Shown here: one piece after another, positions 25,966-36,403 of the stretch
How positions within the stretch are numbered: position 1 is the stretch's first letter
Layout of the letters: every line of letters starts with the position of its first letter
Source of the DNA: Syntrophaceae bacterium
Lineage (GTDB): Bacteria; Desulfobacterota; Syntrophia; Syntrophales; PHBD01
NCBI GenBank assembly: GCA_013177825.1
Contig: JABLXX010000005.1
Span: 1-64,000 of the forward strand
DNA: 64,000 bases
Direction of reading: 5' to 3'
Translations under genes and position numbers: made by a program
The notes under the pieces: model-generated
Told to the model about the DNA's origin: nothing
What the model saw: only the letters and a program-made list of their open reading frames with translations
Databases searched by the model: none

Positions 25966-26151
25966 ATGAAGATGCAGATGATATGGACCATCGCAAGGAA
26001 ATGGGACATCCCGTTCCGGGTCGGTGTCACGAAGACGGACCTGGTCCGGGAGATCCAGAAGCGGGAGGGTTTCGGTCCCTGTTTCGGAACGAAAGAGACT
26101 TGCGGGGAAGAGCTTTGCCTCTGGCGGGATGACTGCCTGCCCCGCAAATAA
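25966..26151 (+). CDS. Rho_N/SAP-like small protein with Cys-rich tail
   Basis: A 61-residue protein. Residues 1-33 (IWTIARKWDIPFRVGVTKTD, then LVREIQKREG) fit the helix-extended-helix fold shared by SAP and Rho N-terminal domains. The tail CFGTKETCGEELCLWRDDCL carries four Cys. Similar small proteins occur in Desulfobacterota, sometimes annotated as SAP-domain proteins. I use the ATG at 25966 because homology to the fold begins there; a longer frame from 25825 is Arg/Ser-rich and looks non-coding. The role is unknown; binding nucleic acid is possible. Confidence 0.6.
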   Translation: MKMQMIWTIARKWDIPFRVGVTKTDLVREIQKREGFGPCFGTKETCGEELCLWRDDCLPRK

Positions 26152-26347
26152 TCGCAGGCGGTGAAACTCGCGGGTTGCACGAACGGAAGCCGACATTGCG
26201 AAAAAAAACTCCAGTGAAGAGCCCGGGAGGGGGTCGTCCGTCCTCCGTGCACGGGAACGGGCCGGAGACGAAGCCGCTTACGGAAAAGCGGTTCGGCGGT
26301 CCCGGCAGGATCTCCATTTTGTTTCATCGAAGAAGGGGATAAACGGG

Positions 26348-27895
26348 ATGGCGTCCATGACAGGGTTCAGGGAGAAGACGGCCGTTTTGCTCATCGCACC
26401 GGAAACGGGCCGGCTGCCCGATGAAATGGGCCCCCTGGCCCGATATGTCTCGGGCAAGAGCGGCGGCATGGGCGAGGTCATCACCGCGCTGTGCGAAGGC
26501 CTGACCCGACGGGGGGTCGAGTGCCACCTGGCCACCCTGAACCTCAAGAAGCGCTTCCAGCGGGAATGCGCCCTGGACGAAGACTCCTGGCAGCAGGTCC
26601 GCCACAGCGTCGACCCCGACCGGATCCACCTGATCAGCTCCTCCATTTTCGCCCACCTCCCGGGCGCCTACGCCGGCAACCCCCTGCACACCGCCGCGGA
26701 ATTCCAGCGGCAGATCGTGAACAGCGTCATCAAGGACGTGCGGGCCAGGAACAGGGGGCGGCTCATCGTCCACAGCCACGACTGGATGGCCGGGGGCGTG
26801 ATCACCGCCTATGCCAGGTTCAGGGGAATCCCCGTCCTGCACACGATCCACAACGTCCACACGGGGAAACTCCCCCTGGAGATGCTCGCCGGGGTGGAGA
26901 TGGACCGGCTGGTTCCCTATCTCTATTTCCTGAACGAAAACGGCTCCTGCATCATCGACTGCCAGGCCACTGCCGTCAAAAACGCCTGGCTGGTCAGCTT
27001 CGTGGGGCACCGCTTTCTCCGGGAGGTGGTGGACGATCACTTTATGGACCAGTCCATCGTGACGCCCAGCCTCCGCCGGGAAATCAAGGAGAAGTACCGC
27101 CACGGATCCGCCCTGACCATCCTCAATGCCCCTTCTCCCCGCATCTATCCGGAGACCTGCGAACACCTCCCCCGCCGGTTCGGTCCCGACGACGACGTTC
27201 TGGCGGCGAAGCGGGAGTGCCTCGTGGAGTTCCAGAAGCGGACGGGGCTGACCGTCCATCCGGAGGCGATCCTTCTCTACTGGCCGTCAAGGCTGGACCC
27301 GGTCCAGAAAGGCGTCCACCTCCTGGAGGACATTGCCCACCGGTTCGTCATCGAGCATGGCGACGTCCAGATCGCCATCATCGGGGAGGGCGTGGGCCAC
27401 GACCGGACGCACGAGGAAATCTGCGGCCGGATCGCCTGGTCATCGGGAGGAAAGATCGCCTACCACCGCTTCGACGAGCCGCTCTCCATGCTCGGTTTTG
27501 CGGCGGCCAGCGACGTATTCGGGGCCTCCCTCTTCGAGCCCTGCGGCCAGATCGACCAGATCGGGAACCTGTACGGCGCAACGGCGACGAACCGCGACAC
27601 GGGCGGTTATCACGACAAGATCCGTGAACTGGCCCTGAAAGCGGACGGGGCTCCTGAGGATTCCGGAAACGGCTTCCTTTTCCGGGATTACGACTCCGGC
27701 GGACTCTGGTACGGCCTGCGGCGGTCCGTGGAGTTCCACCGGCGGCCCGCCGACGTCCGGGAGCCCCAGATCAGGAGGATCATGAGGGAAACCAGGAAAT
27801 TGCACAGTCTCGACCGGATGATCGAGGACTACATCCGTATCTACGAGCGCCTCATCGGCGGGGTTCCTCTGGCCGAGACGACGGGAAGTACGTAA
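26348..27895 (+). CDS. GT5 glycosyltransferase, glycogen/starch synthase-like
   Basis: A 515-residue two-domain (GT-B) enzyme. The N-terminal starch-synthase catalytic domain has SGKSGGMGEV, the counterpart of the KTGGL sugar-nucleotide motif, and HSHDWMAGG. The C-terminal domain has WPSRLDPVQKGVHLLE and FEPCGQIDQIGNLYGATATN, the counterpart of the GlgA E-x7-E active-site region, here with IDQI in place of LTQL. It probably makes alpha-1,4-glucan from ADP- or UDP-glucose, although the changed motif allows another product. No other glycogen gene is adjacent. Confidence 0.75.
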   Translation: MASMTGFREKTAVLLIAPETGRLPDEMGPLARYVSGKSGGMGEVITALCEGLTRRGVECHLATLNLKKRFQRECALDEDSWQQVRHSVDPDRIHLISSSIFAHLPGAYAGNPLHTAAEFQRQIVNSVIKDVRARNRGRLIVHSHDWMAGGVITAYARFRGIPVLHTIHNVHTGKLPLEMLAGVEMDRLVPYLYFLNENGSCIIDCQATAVKNAWLVSFVGHRFLREVVDDHFMDQSIVTPSLRREIKEKYRHGSALTILNAPSPRIYPETCEHLPRRFGPDDDVLAAKRECLVEFQKRTGLTVHPEAILLYWPSRLDPVQKGVHLLEDIAHRFVIEHGDVQIAIIGEGVGHDRTHEEICGRIAWSSGGKIAYHRFDEPLSMLGFAAASDVFGASLFEPCGQIDQIGNLYGATATNRDTGGYHDKIRELALKADGAPEDSGNGFLFRDYDSGGLWYGLRRSVEFHRRPADVREPQIRRIMRETRKLHSLDRMIEDYIRIYERLIGGVPLAETTGST

Positions 27896-27907
27896 AGGGG
27901 CGGAAAC

Positions 27908-28477
27908 ATGAAAAAGGGGAACCGGTCCGATCCTTCAGAGAGGGGCAGGGAACTGCCTTCCCGGGGGAGGCAGGTTCCAGGCCCGGCGCCTGAACCGCCG
28001 CAGAGAGAAAAAGCTTACACCGACTGGACGGAGAAGGACATCCCCTATCTCTATGAGAATCTCCGTTTGCACCAGGTCGAACTGGAGATGCGGAACGAGG
28101 AGTTGCGGCAGTCGCAGGCCGAAATGGAGGAGTTGCGAAAACAGTACACCGACCTCTACGAGTTAGCCCCGGTCGGTTATCTTACCCTGGACCGGCGAGG
28201 AACGATCCTCCGGGCAAACCGGACGGCGGCACACCTGCTCGGAATGGAGCGGAGCCGGCTGGAGGGCGCGCACATTCGCGCGTTCATCGCGGAAGCCGAC
28301 CGTACCCCCTTCGGCATCTTCCTGGAAAGGGTTTTTGCGGACCTGGAAATACAATCCTTCGAAACGAGGCTGCAAACGCCGCCCCACCGAACGCTGAACG
28401 TCCACATCGAGGCCAGGCGGTCCGGAAACGATGACGAGGAATGCCTCGCGGTGCTGACGGACATTACCGGACAGTAG
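27908..28477 (+). CDS. Single-PAS protein without an output domain
   Basis: A 189-residue protein with a basic/Pro-rich N-terminus, a coiled segment (LEMRNEELRQSQAEMEELRK, about 60-80) and one PAS domain (about 85-189; LYELAPVGYLTLDRRG). The coil plus PAS resemble the start of the PAS-LuxR regulator at 22960, suggesting a paralogue that lost or never had its output domain. It may work by dimerising with a partner. It starts 12 bp after the glycosyltransferase gene and is probably in its operon. Confidence 0.7.
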   Translation: MKKGNRSDPSERGRELPSRGRQVPGPAPEPPQREKAYTDWTEKDIPYLYENLRLHQVELEMRNEELRQSQAEMEELRKQYTDLYELAPVGYLTLDRRGTILRANRTAAHLLGMERSRLEGAHIRAFIAEADRTPFGIFLERVFADLEIQSFETRLQTPPHRTLNVHIEARRSGNDDEECLAVLTDITGQ

Positions 28478-28589
28478 CGGGCGGAGGCGTTGCCCCGGGA
28501 TATAAATGTGCGGCCTGCAGGAGGGGAAAAGAAGCCGCGCATCCGGCACAAGGCGCGGTTCTGCCCGGTCCCTTTTTTCCGCAGCGCCC

Positions 28590-30014
<1,425 letters not shown>

Positions 30015-30055
30015 GGTTCACTCCTTGAGGATTTTCATTTCGCCGTACCGGAGAT

Positions 30056-30079
30056 GGGAACAGATTGAAATCTGTCCCC
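30056..30079. repeat. Palindrome, dispersed module 1
   Basis: ACAGATT and AATCTGT flanked by GGG and CCC. It shares the 16652 copy's core ACAGATTGAAATCTGTCCCC. It lies between the DUF502 stop and the ahcY start. Confidence 0.6.
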
Positions 30080-30090
30080 GTGCCGTTCCG

Positions 30091-30723
30091 TCAACGTTCA
30101 CCCGACTGCGCCGGAGCGCTTCCCCTGTCCGGGGGCGCCACAATACCACCCGAGACGATCAGTGTAAAGGCCTGTTCCACCGTCATCTCCAGCGGCACGA
30201 GGTCCCGTTCCGGCACGAGGAGGATGTAGCCCGAGGTTGGATTCGGCGCGGTGGGCATGAAGACGCTGACGGTATCCCCGGTCCGCTCGCGGAGTTCGCC
30301 CATGGAGTGGCCCGTGACGAATCCGATCGCGTACGTCCCGGCCCGGGGAAATTCCACCAGGACCACTTTCCGGTACCCATGCCCCTTGTCCTTGATCAGG
30401 CTGTCGGAGACCTGTTTGCTCGCCCGATAGACGCCGCGGACAAAGGGAATCTTTTGGAGAATCCGTTCTCCCGTCCGGACGAGCCGGTGGCCCAGGTAGC
30501 TCCGGGTGACAAGGCCGCAGAGGAAAACGAAGACGGCCGTGGAGATGATCCCGAGCCCGGGTACGTGGACGCCCAGCAGCGTGTCCGGATGGAAGCGCTG
30601 GGGGACGACCGAGAGAAGGCCGTCCATCATGCGCACCAGGAACACGAGGATGTAAATCGTCACTCCAACGGGTACGACCACCGCCAGGCCCGTCAGGAAT
30701 ACCTGCTGGATTTTTTTCTTCAC
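30091..30723 (-). CDS. DUF502 family membrane protein
   Basis: A 210-residue protein with two N-terminal membrane helices (about 8-30 and 60-80) and a cytoplasmic domain ending in Pro/Ser-rich sequence. IPFVRGVYRASKQVSDSLI and VFMPTAPNPTSGYILLVPE are family hallmarks. The function of DUF502 is unknown. I place the start at the GTG at 30723, six bases after GGGAGG and directly before the first helix; the frame is open to 30852 but that part reads as promoter DNA. Confidence 0.82.
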   Translation of the reverse strand: MKKKIQQVFLTGLAVVVPVGVTIYILVFLVRMMDGLLSVVPQRFHPDTLLGVHVPGLGIISTAVFVFLCGLVTRSYLGHRLVRTGERILQKIPFVRGVYRASKQVSDSLIKDKGHGYRKVVLVEFPRAGTYAIGFVTGHSMGELRERTGDTVSVFMPTAPNPTSGYILLVPERDLVPLEMTVEQAFTLIVSGGIVAPPDRGSAPAQSGER

Positions 30724-30756
30724 GAGCAGCCTCCCGGCCCGATTCTGTGAACCGCC

Positions 30757-30785
30757 GCCATAGCAGAAGGATCCCGGCGTTTCAA
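30757..30785 (-). promoter_or_regulatory. Predicted promoter of DUF502-ahcY
   Basis: On the minus strand TTGAAA (30780-30785), 17-nt spacer, TATGGC (30757-30762), about 35 bp before the GTG start. Confidence 0.45.
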
Positions 30786-30912
30786 GCGTTTCCCCCCTTT
30801 TCACCGTACCCGGGGCGAGACCCGCCGGCGGCCCGACGGCCCGCCCCGGCAAATCCGCAGACCGGATTCCCTGAAAAGCCGTCCGGGAGCAGCCTGGACG
30901 CGAAACTTCCGT

Positions 30913-31743
30913 TCAAACCACGCGCCGGGGCAGCTTGTGGGCATGCATGATGGTGGCGGCGATCTCCTCGATGGACATGCTGGTGATGTTGAGGAACGGG
31001 ATGTCCTCGGAAATGAAGAAGGACTCGCACATGGCGATCTCCAGCCGGCACTGGCCGAGGGACGCGTACCGGCTTCCCGGCCTGCGCTCCGAGCGGATCT
31101 TGTGGAGCCGCTCCGGGTTGATGGTGAGGCCGAAGATCTTCTTCTTGTAGGGCGAAATCAGGCTGTAGATCCGCTTGTCCTTCTGGGTGAAGTCCTCTTC
31201 CGTGACGGGATAATTGGCGGCGTAGATTCCGAACTGGAGCCCCAGGTAGATGCACGTGGGGGTCTTCCCGGTCCGGGACACGCCCACGAGAATGACGTCG
31301 GCCTCCTCGAAGTTCTTGGTCGAGATGCCGTCATCGTGGCCCAGGGCGTAGTTCACCGCGTCGATCCGGACGCTGTACTGGGTGTCGCTCACCATGCCGT
31401 GGTAGCGGCCCACGGTGTGGGAGGACTGGGTCTTCAGCTCGCTCTCCAGGAGGGGCAGAAACGTCCCGATGAAATCGAAGAAAACACCGGAGCTGGCCGT
31501 CAGCGCGTCTCGGATCCGGGGGTTGATGAGGGTGCTGAAGACCAGGGGTCGGATTCCCTTGCGCTTGGCCGCCGAGTCGATCTGTCGGACGGCTTCGGAG
31601 GCCTTCTCCAGCGTGTCGATGAACGGCAGGGTCACCGGATCGAAAGGGATGTGCTCGAACTGGGTCAGGAGGCTCTGGCCCAGCGTCTCCGCGGTGATGG
31701 CGGTGCTGTCGGAAACGAAGAAAACGGTGCGGCGGCGGCCCAT
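30913..31743 (-). CDS. ppsR: PEP synthase regulatory protein (bifunctional kinase/pyrophosphorylase, DUF299)
   Basis: A 276-residue protein that inactivates and reactivates phosphoenolpyruvate synthase or pyruvate phosphate dikinase by ADP-dependent phosphorylation and phosphate-dependent dephosphorylation. It begins VFFVSDSTAITAETLGQSLL and has the P-loop GVSRTGKTPTCIYLG (about 150-165). The start at 31743 is four bases after GGAGGG; the ORF opens 237 bp further up, but that overlaps the divergent nadA promoter. The partner PpsA/PpdK is not in the window. Confidence 0.9.
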   Translation of the reverse strand: MGRRRTVFFVSDSTAITAETLGQSLLTQFEHIPFDPVTLPFIDTLEKASEAVRQIDSAAKRKGIRPLVFSTLINPRIRDALTASSGVFFDFIGTFLPLLESELKTQSSHTVGRYHGMVSDTQYSVRIDAVNYALGHDDGISTKNFEEADVILVGVSRTGKTPTCIYLGLQFGIYAANYPVTEEDFTQKDKRIYSLISPYKKKIFGLTINPERLHKIRSERRPGSRYASLGQCRLEIAMCESFFISEDIPFLNITSMSIEEIAATIMHAHKLPRRVV

Positions 31744-31771
31744 GCATCCCTCCGGTAACGTTTGGTAGCCC

Positions 31772-31801
31772 TGAATAACACGAATGGATCGCCCCGTCCA
31801 A
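31772..31801 (-). promoter_or_regulatory. Possible promoter of ppsR
   Basis: On the minus strand TTGGAC (31796-31801), 18-nt spacer, TATTCA (31772-31777). Confidence 0.33.
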
Positions 31802-31852
31802 GGCGAAAAGGCGCGCATTCCCCCGCACGGACGGCGGGGAGCGGATTTCCCC

Positions 31853-31879
31853 TTGAATTCCGATTTTCTGTGGTATAGA
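31853..31879 (+). promoter_or_regulatory. Possible promoter of nadA-mfd operon
   Basis: TTGAAT (31853-31858), 15-nt spacer, TATAGA (31874-31879). The boxes are good but the spacing is short. Confidence 0.35.
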
Positions 31880-31921
31880 AGTTCCGTTCCTCCACAGCGG
31901 GGAACAGGCAAGGAACGAAGC

Positions 31922-32830
31922 ATGGAAACGAAACGCCTCCAGGAAGAGATCCGGCGGCTCCTCAAGGAGCGGGAAGCCATTCTCCTGGCCCATTACTACC
32001 AGCGCGACGAGGTCCAGGAGATTGCCGACATCGTCGGCGATTCCCTGGCCTTGAGCATCGAGGCGGCCAAGACCGCGGCCCGGGTTATCGTCTTCGCCGG
32101 GGTCCATTTCATGGCCGAGAGCGCCGCCATCCTGAGCCCACAGAAGACGGTCCTGCTCCCCCGGCTCGACGCCGGCTGCCCCCTGGCGGACACGGTGACC
32201 CCGGAGGCCCTCCGGGAAGCCCGGAAGGCGCATCCCCGGGCCGCCGTGGTGACCTACATCAACTCCTCCGCCGCCGTGAAGGCCCTCTCCGACATCTGCT
32301 GCACCTCCGCCAATGCCGTCCGGGTGGTCCAGTCCGTCCGGTCGGACGAGATCCTGTTCGTCCCCGACGGCAACCTGGCCCGCTACACCGCCCGATTCAC
32401 GGATAAGAAGATCATTCCCTGGGGAGGGGCCTGCCCGGTCCACGACGAGATCGATGCCGGTGCCGTGGCCCGGCTGAAAGAGGCCCATCCGTCGGCGCCG
32501 CTGGCGGCCCACCCGGAATGCCCCCGGGCCGTTCTGGACCTGGCCGATTTCGTCGGCAGCACCGCGGGAATCCTCCGCTTCGTCCGGGAATCGAAAGCGG
32601 ATGCGTTCCTGATCGGAACGGAACAGGGGATTTTCCACCGCCTGCGGATGGAAAACCCCGGGAAGACCTTCCTTCTCGCCTCCCCCAGGCTCCTTTGCGA
32701 AACCATGAAAGTCACCACCCTGGAGGACGTCCGGTCCTCCCTCACGGAAAACAGACACGTCATCCGGGTGCCCGAAGAGACCGCCGCGGCGGCCCGCCGG
32801 GCCCTGGAGAGAATGACGGCCCTGTCCTGA
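31922..32830 (+). CDS. nadA: Quinolinate synthase A
   Basis: A 302-residue 4Fe-4S enzyme that condenses iminoaspartate with dihydroxyacetone phosphate to quinolinate in NAD synthesis. Visible are [20 protein letters not shown], the cluster Cys in [29 protein letters not shown] and the C-terminal [17 protein letters not shown]. The start (METKRLQEE) at 31922 follows AAGGAACGAAGC; the frame upstream to 31784 overlaps the promoter. nadB and nadC are not adjacent. mfd follows after 13 bp. Confidence 0.94.
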   Translation: METKRLQEEIRRLLKEREAILLAHYYQRDEVQEIADIVGDSLALSIEAAKTAARVIVFAGVHFMAESAAILSPQKTVLLPRLDAGCPLADTVTPEALREARKAHPRAAVVTYINSSAAVKALSDICCTSANAVRVVQSVRSDEILFVPDGNLARYTARFTDKKIIPWGGACPVHDEIDAGAVARLKEAHPSAPLAAHPECPRAVLDLADFVGSTAGILRFVRESKADAFLIGTEQGIFHRLRMENPGKTFLLASPRLLCETMKVTTLEDVRSSLTENRHVIRVPEETAAAARRALERMTALS

Positions 32831-32843
32831 CGGATCCCTGCCC

Positions 32844-35800
32844 ATGCGCAAGATCATCGACCTGAAACCCCGGGAGGATCCCGCCTTCCTGGAACTGCTG
32901 GCACATATCGGGGAAAGTCGCCGGGAGATCTCCCTCGCGGGGCTCCAGGGGGCGGCCCGTGCCCTCGTCCTGGCCCGCCTCCGCCCTCACCTGGACGGGG
33001 CGCTGCTCGTCCTGACGCCGACGGACCAGGAAGCCCTTTCTTTTCGCCAGGACCTCGCCTTTTTCCTGGGCGACGGCTCCGTGGTCCATTTCCCGCCCTG
33101 GGACATCCGATCCATCGATCCGATCTCTCCCCAGAGGACCCTGGAGCGGACCCGTCTTGCCGTCCTGGGTCGCCTCCTGGAGGAAGAGGCCGTCGTGGTC
33201 GTGGCTTCCCTGGCGGCAGCCCTCCAGCGGACGCTGCCGAAGGAGATGCTTCTTTCCTGGCGCCAGACGCTGTCGATGGGCGATTTCATCGACCGGGACG
33301 GACTGGCCGTCAAACTCTTGGAGGGAGGGTACGAAGCCGTCTCCCTGGTGGAAGAGCCCGGACAGTTCAGCATCCGGGGCCATGTGGTGGACGTCTTCCC
33401 GCCCGTCCGGGAGCAGCCGTACCGTCTGGAGCTGTTCGGTGACGAGATCGAGGGAATCCGCGAGTTCGATCCCGTAAGCCAGCGCTCCCTCCGGGAGGTG
33501 GTGTCGTTCCCGATCGTTCCGGCGAGGGAGATCCTCGTCACCGGGCAGGGACGGAAACGGGCGGAGCGAAACGTCCGGCAGCGGGCCCTCGCGCTGGACC
33601 TCCCCCGGTCCACCCGGGACCGTCTCCTGGAGGCCGTCTCCGGAGGCGCCGTCCATTCCCTTCATCCCCTCTACCTGCCCCTGTTCTATGCCGCGCCGGA
33701 GGATCCGGCGGACGGTCCTCCGCCCGGGAGCCTGCTGGAATTTCTGCCGCCGGCGGCCCCGGTCGTCCTGGACGACCCGCCGGCCATCGATCGCGCGCAG
33801 GAAGACCTGGAGAATGCCGTCGACCGCACCCTCGGAAAGGCCCGCCAGGAAGAGCGGTTCTTTCTGGAGCGAAGCGCGTTCCTTCTGTCTCCCGAAGAAT
33901 GCCGGCAGCGCATCGGAGCCCGGCGGAGGATCCGCCTGGAAAGCCTTCTTCTGGGTGCCGGGGAAGGCTCGCCTGCGGCAGCCGTTTCGTTCTCTACGGC
34001 GCCGTCTCCGGTCATGCACCGCGTGGCACCGGTTTCCCGGGACAACGAAGGCCGTTTCGGGGAACTGGCCGGCCGGATCCGCGACGACCTGGCGGCGGGT
34101 GAACAGGTCCTTCTCCTGGCCAGCGGTCCGGAGGAACGGGAACGGATGGCCTCTTTCCTCCAGGCGGCCCGACTTCCCTTCCGGATCCCCGGGGAGCGGC
34201 TTCCCGAGGAGATGGACCGACCCCGTGCAGGCGGCGACCTGCTCCTGGCGGAAGGTCGAATCAGCGCCGGGTTTTCCTGGAAGGCCCGCCGGCTGGTCGT
34301 CCTGACCGATGAGGACCTCTTCGGCAAGAAGATCCCGCGGCGCCCGCGGCGGCTACCCCGGGAGGGGTTCTTCCTGAAGTCCTTCGGCGACTTGGCGGAG
34401 GGCGACCTGGTGGTCCACAAGGAATTCGGAATCGGCCGCTACCAGGGCCTGCGAAGGCTCGCCTTCTCCGGCATCGAGAACGATTTTCTCCTGGTGGAAT
34501 ACGCCGAGGGGGACAAGCTCTACCTTCCGGTGGACCGCCTGGACCAGCTCCAGCGCTACATCGGTCCCGACGGCGAGAGTCCCCGGATCGACCGCCTCGG
34601 CGGGACCTCCTGGGAGTCCACCAAGGAACGGGTCCAGAAATCCATCCGCGACATGGCGGAGGAGCTGGTCGCCGTATACGCGGCCCGGGAGATCCTGGAG
34701 CGGAAGACCTTCTCTCCCCCCCGGGGACTCGACGAGGAATTCGCCGCCTCCTTCGAATACGAGGAGACACCGGACCAGGCGCGGGCCATCGAGGACATTC
34801 ATGCCGACATGAGCCTGGCGAAGCCCATGGACCGGCTCGTCTGCGGCGACGCCGGTTTCGGCAAGACGGAGGTGGCCCTGCGGGCCTCCTTCCGGTGCGT
34901 CATGGACGGACGGCAGGTGGCGGTCCTCACGCCCACCACCATCCTGGCAGAGCAGCATTACAAGACGTTCCTCCGGCGCTTCGAGCCCTACCCGGTGCGC
35001 ATCGAGACCCTCAACCGGATGAAGACGAAGGCGGAGCAGCAGAAGATCGCGGAGGACCTCCGCCGGGGCGCCGTGGACATCGTCATCGGCACCCACCGCC
35101 TGCTCCAGAAGGACGTCGCCTTCCGGGACCTGGGGCTCGTGATCATCGACGAAGAGCAGCGCTTCGGCGTCGTCCACAAGGAGCGCCTGAAAAAGCTCCG
35201 GACGCTGGTGGACGTCCTGACCCTGACGGCAACGCCCATTCCCCGGACCCTGCACCTTTCCCTGGTGGGCATCCGCGACCTCTCGGTCATCCACACGCCT
35301 CCGGAGGACCGTGTGCCCGTGAAGACCTACGTCCTGGAATTCGACGAGGAGGTCATCCGGGACGCCATCCGGCAGGAGCTGCAAAGGGGCGGCCAGGTCT
35401 TCTTCCTCCACGACCGGGTCCGCTCCATCCACAACGTGGCCGGGCTGGTGGAGCAGCTCGTGCCGGAGGCCAGGATTTCCGTCATCCACGGCCGGATGAA
35501 GCCCCGGGAGATCGAGGACGTCATGGTGCGCTTCCTCCGGCAGGAGACCGACGTCCTGGTCTGCACGACCATCATCGGCTCCGGCGTCGACATCCCCACG
35601 GCCAACACGATCCTCGTCAACCGTGCGGACCGGTTCGGCCTGGCCCAGCTTTACCAGATCCGGGGCCGGGTGGGCCGAGCCCGGGAAGAATCCTACGCGT
35701 ACCTGATGGTCCCCAGGGGGGCGATGCTCTCCCGCGACGCCGTCAAACGCCTCCAGGTCATCCTCGATTTCTCCGAACCGGGCAGCGGATTCAAAATCGC

Positions 35801-36386
35801 CACCAGCGACCTGGAGATCCGCGGGACCGGCAATCTTCTGGGCTCGTCCCAGTCCGGCCATGTCTCGGCCGTCGGGTACGAGATGTACACGGAGCTCATG
35901 GAGCGGGCCATCCGGGAGCTGAAGGGGCAGGAAATGCCGGAGGAGGACATCCGGCCCGAGATCAGCCTGGGCATCGCCGCCTATCTCCCCGCGGAGTACA
36001 TCGGGGACGAGCACCAGCGGCTCGTCTCCTACAAGCGCATTTCCATGGCCGCCTCGGACGAAGAGCTGCGGGAGATCCGGGAAGGACTGGAGGACTGCTA
36101 CGGCCCCCTCCCGAAAGAGGCGTCCTCCCTCTTCGAGGCGATCCGGATTCGCAACCGGCTGAAGGAACTGAAGATCCGAAGGTTCGCCTACGACGGGAGG
36201 CAGGCATCCCTTACTCTCACCGCCGCGACGCCTGTGGATCCGAAACGAATCCTGTCCCTTTCCCGCGGTCCGTACCGGGGCATCACCCTGGCGCCGGACG
36301 GCAGGCTCTCCGTGCCCCTGCCGGACCGCAGGGGAGCCGGCGTCATCGAAGGCGCCCACGAGATCCTGCGGGCCCTGACGGTCTGA
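32844..36386 (+). CDS. mfd: Transcription-repair coupling factor Mfd
   Basis: A 1180-residue DNA translocase that removes RNA polymerase stalled at DNA damage and recruits UvrA. Layout: a UvrB-like N-terminal module (about 1-340), an RNA polymerase-interaction domain of CarD type (about 510-575; GDLVVHKEFGIGRYQGLRR), RecG-like translocase domains with Walker A GDAGFGKTE at 668-676 and DEEQ at 769-772, the TRG region with GRVGRAREESYAYL, and a C-terminal regulatory domain. Length and motifs are normal for the family. uvrA lies in the same transcription unit 2 kb downstream. Confidence 0.96.
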   Translation: MRKIIDLKPREDPAFLELLAHIGESRREISLAGLQGAARALVLARLRPHLDGALLVLTPTDQEALSFRQDLAFFLGDGSVVHFPPWDIRSIDPISPQRTLERTRLAVLGRLLEEEAVVVVASLAAALQRTLPKEMLLSWRQTLSMGDFIDRDGLAVKLLEGGYEAVSLVEEPGQFSIRGHVVDVFPPVREQPYRLELFGDEIEGIREFDPVSQRSLREVVSFPIVPAREILVTGQGRKRAERNVRQRALALDLPRSTRDRLLEAVSGGAVHSLHPLYLPLFYAAPEDPADGPPPGSLLEFLPPAAPVVLDDPPAIDRAQEDLENAVDRTLGKARQEERFFLERSAFLLSPEECRQRIGARRRIRLESLLLGAGEGSPAAAVSFSTAPSPVMHRVAPVSRDNEGRFGELAGRIRDDLAAGEQVLLLASGPEERERMASFLQAARLPFRIPGERLPEEMDRPRAGGDLLLAEGRISAGFSWKARRLVVLTDEDLFGKKIPRRPRRLPREGFFLKSFGDLAEGDLVVHKEFGIGRYQGLRRLAFSGIENDFLLVEYAEGDKLYLPVDRLDQLQRYIGPDGESPRIDRLGGTSWESTKERVQKSIRDMAEELVAVYAAREILERKTFSPPRGLDEEFAASFEYEETPDQARAIEDIHADMSLAKPMDRLVCGDAGFGKTEVALRASFRCVMDGRQVAVLTPTTILAEQHYKTFLRRFEPYPVRIETLNRMKTKAEQQKIAEDLRRGAVDIVIGTHRLLQKDVAFRDLGLVIIDEEQRFGVVHKERLKKLRTLVDVLTLTATPIPRTLHLSLVGIRDLSVIHTPPEDRVPVKTYVLEFDEEVIRDAIRQELQRGGQVFFLHDRVRSIHNVAGLVEQLVPEARISVIHGRMKPREIEDVMVRFLRQETDVLVCTTIIGSGVDIPTANTILVNRADRFGLAQLYQIRGRVGRAREESYAYLMVPRGAMLSRDAVKRLQVILDFSEPGSGFKIATSDLEIRGTGNLLGSSQSGHVSAVGYEMYTELMERAIRELKGQEMPEEDIRPEISLGIAAYLPAEYIGDEHQRLVSYKRISMAASDEELREIREGLEDCYGPLPKEASSLFEAIRIRNRLKELKIRRFAYDGRQASLTLTAATPVDPKRILSLSRGPYRGITLAPDGRLSVPLPDRRGAGVIEGAHEILRALTV

Positions 36387-36403
36387 AAGGAGGCGGAATC
36401 CCT

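Noticed and set aside
30015-30090. SAH riboswitch before ahcY
   Set aside because: Only 76 bp separate ahcY from the upstream gene, and the segment is taken up by a dispersed palindrome without the SAH aptamer core.
34353-36359. 668-codon reverse ORF inside mfd
   Set aside because: Antisense shadow of mfd in high-GC DNA; no family resemblance.
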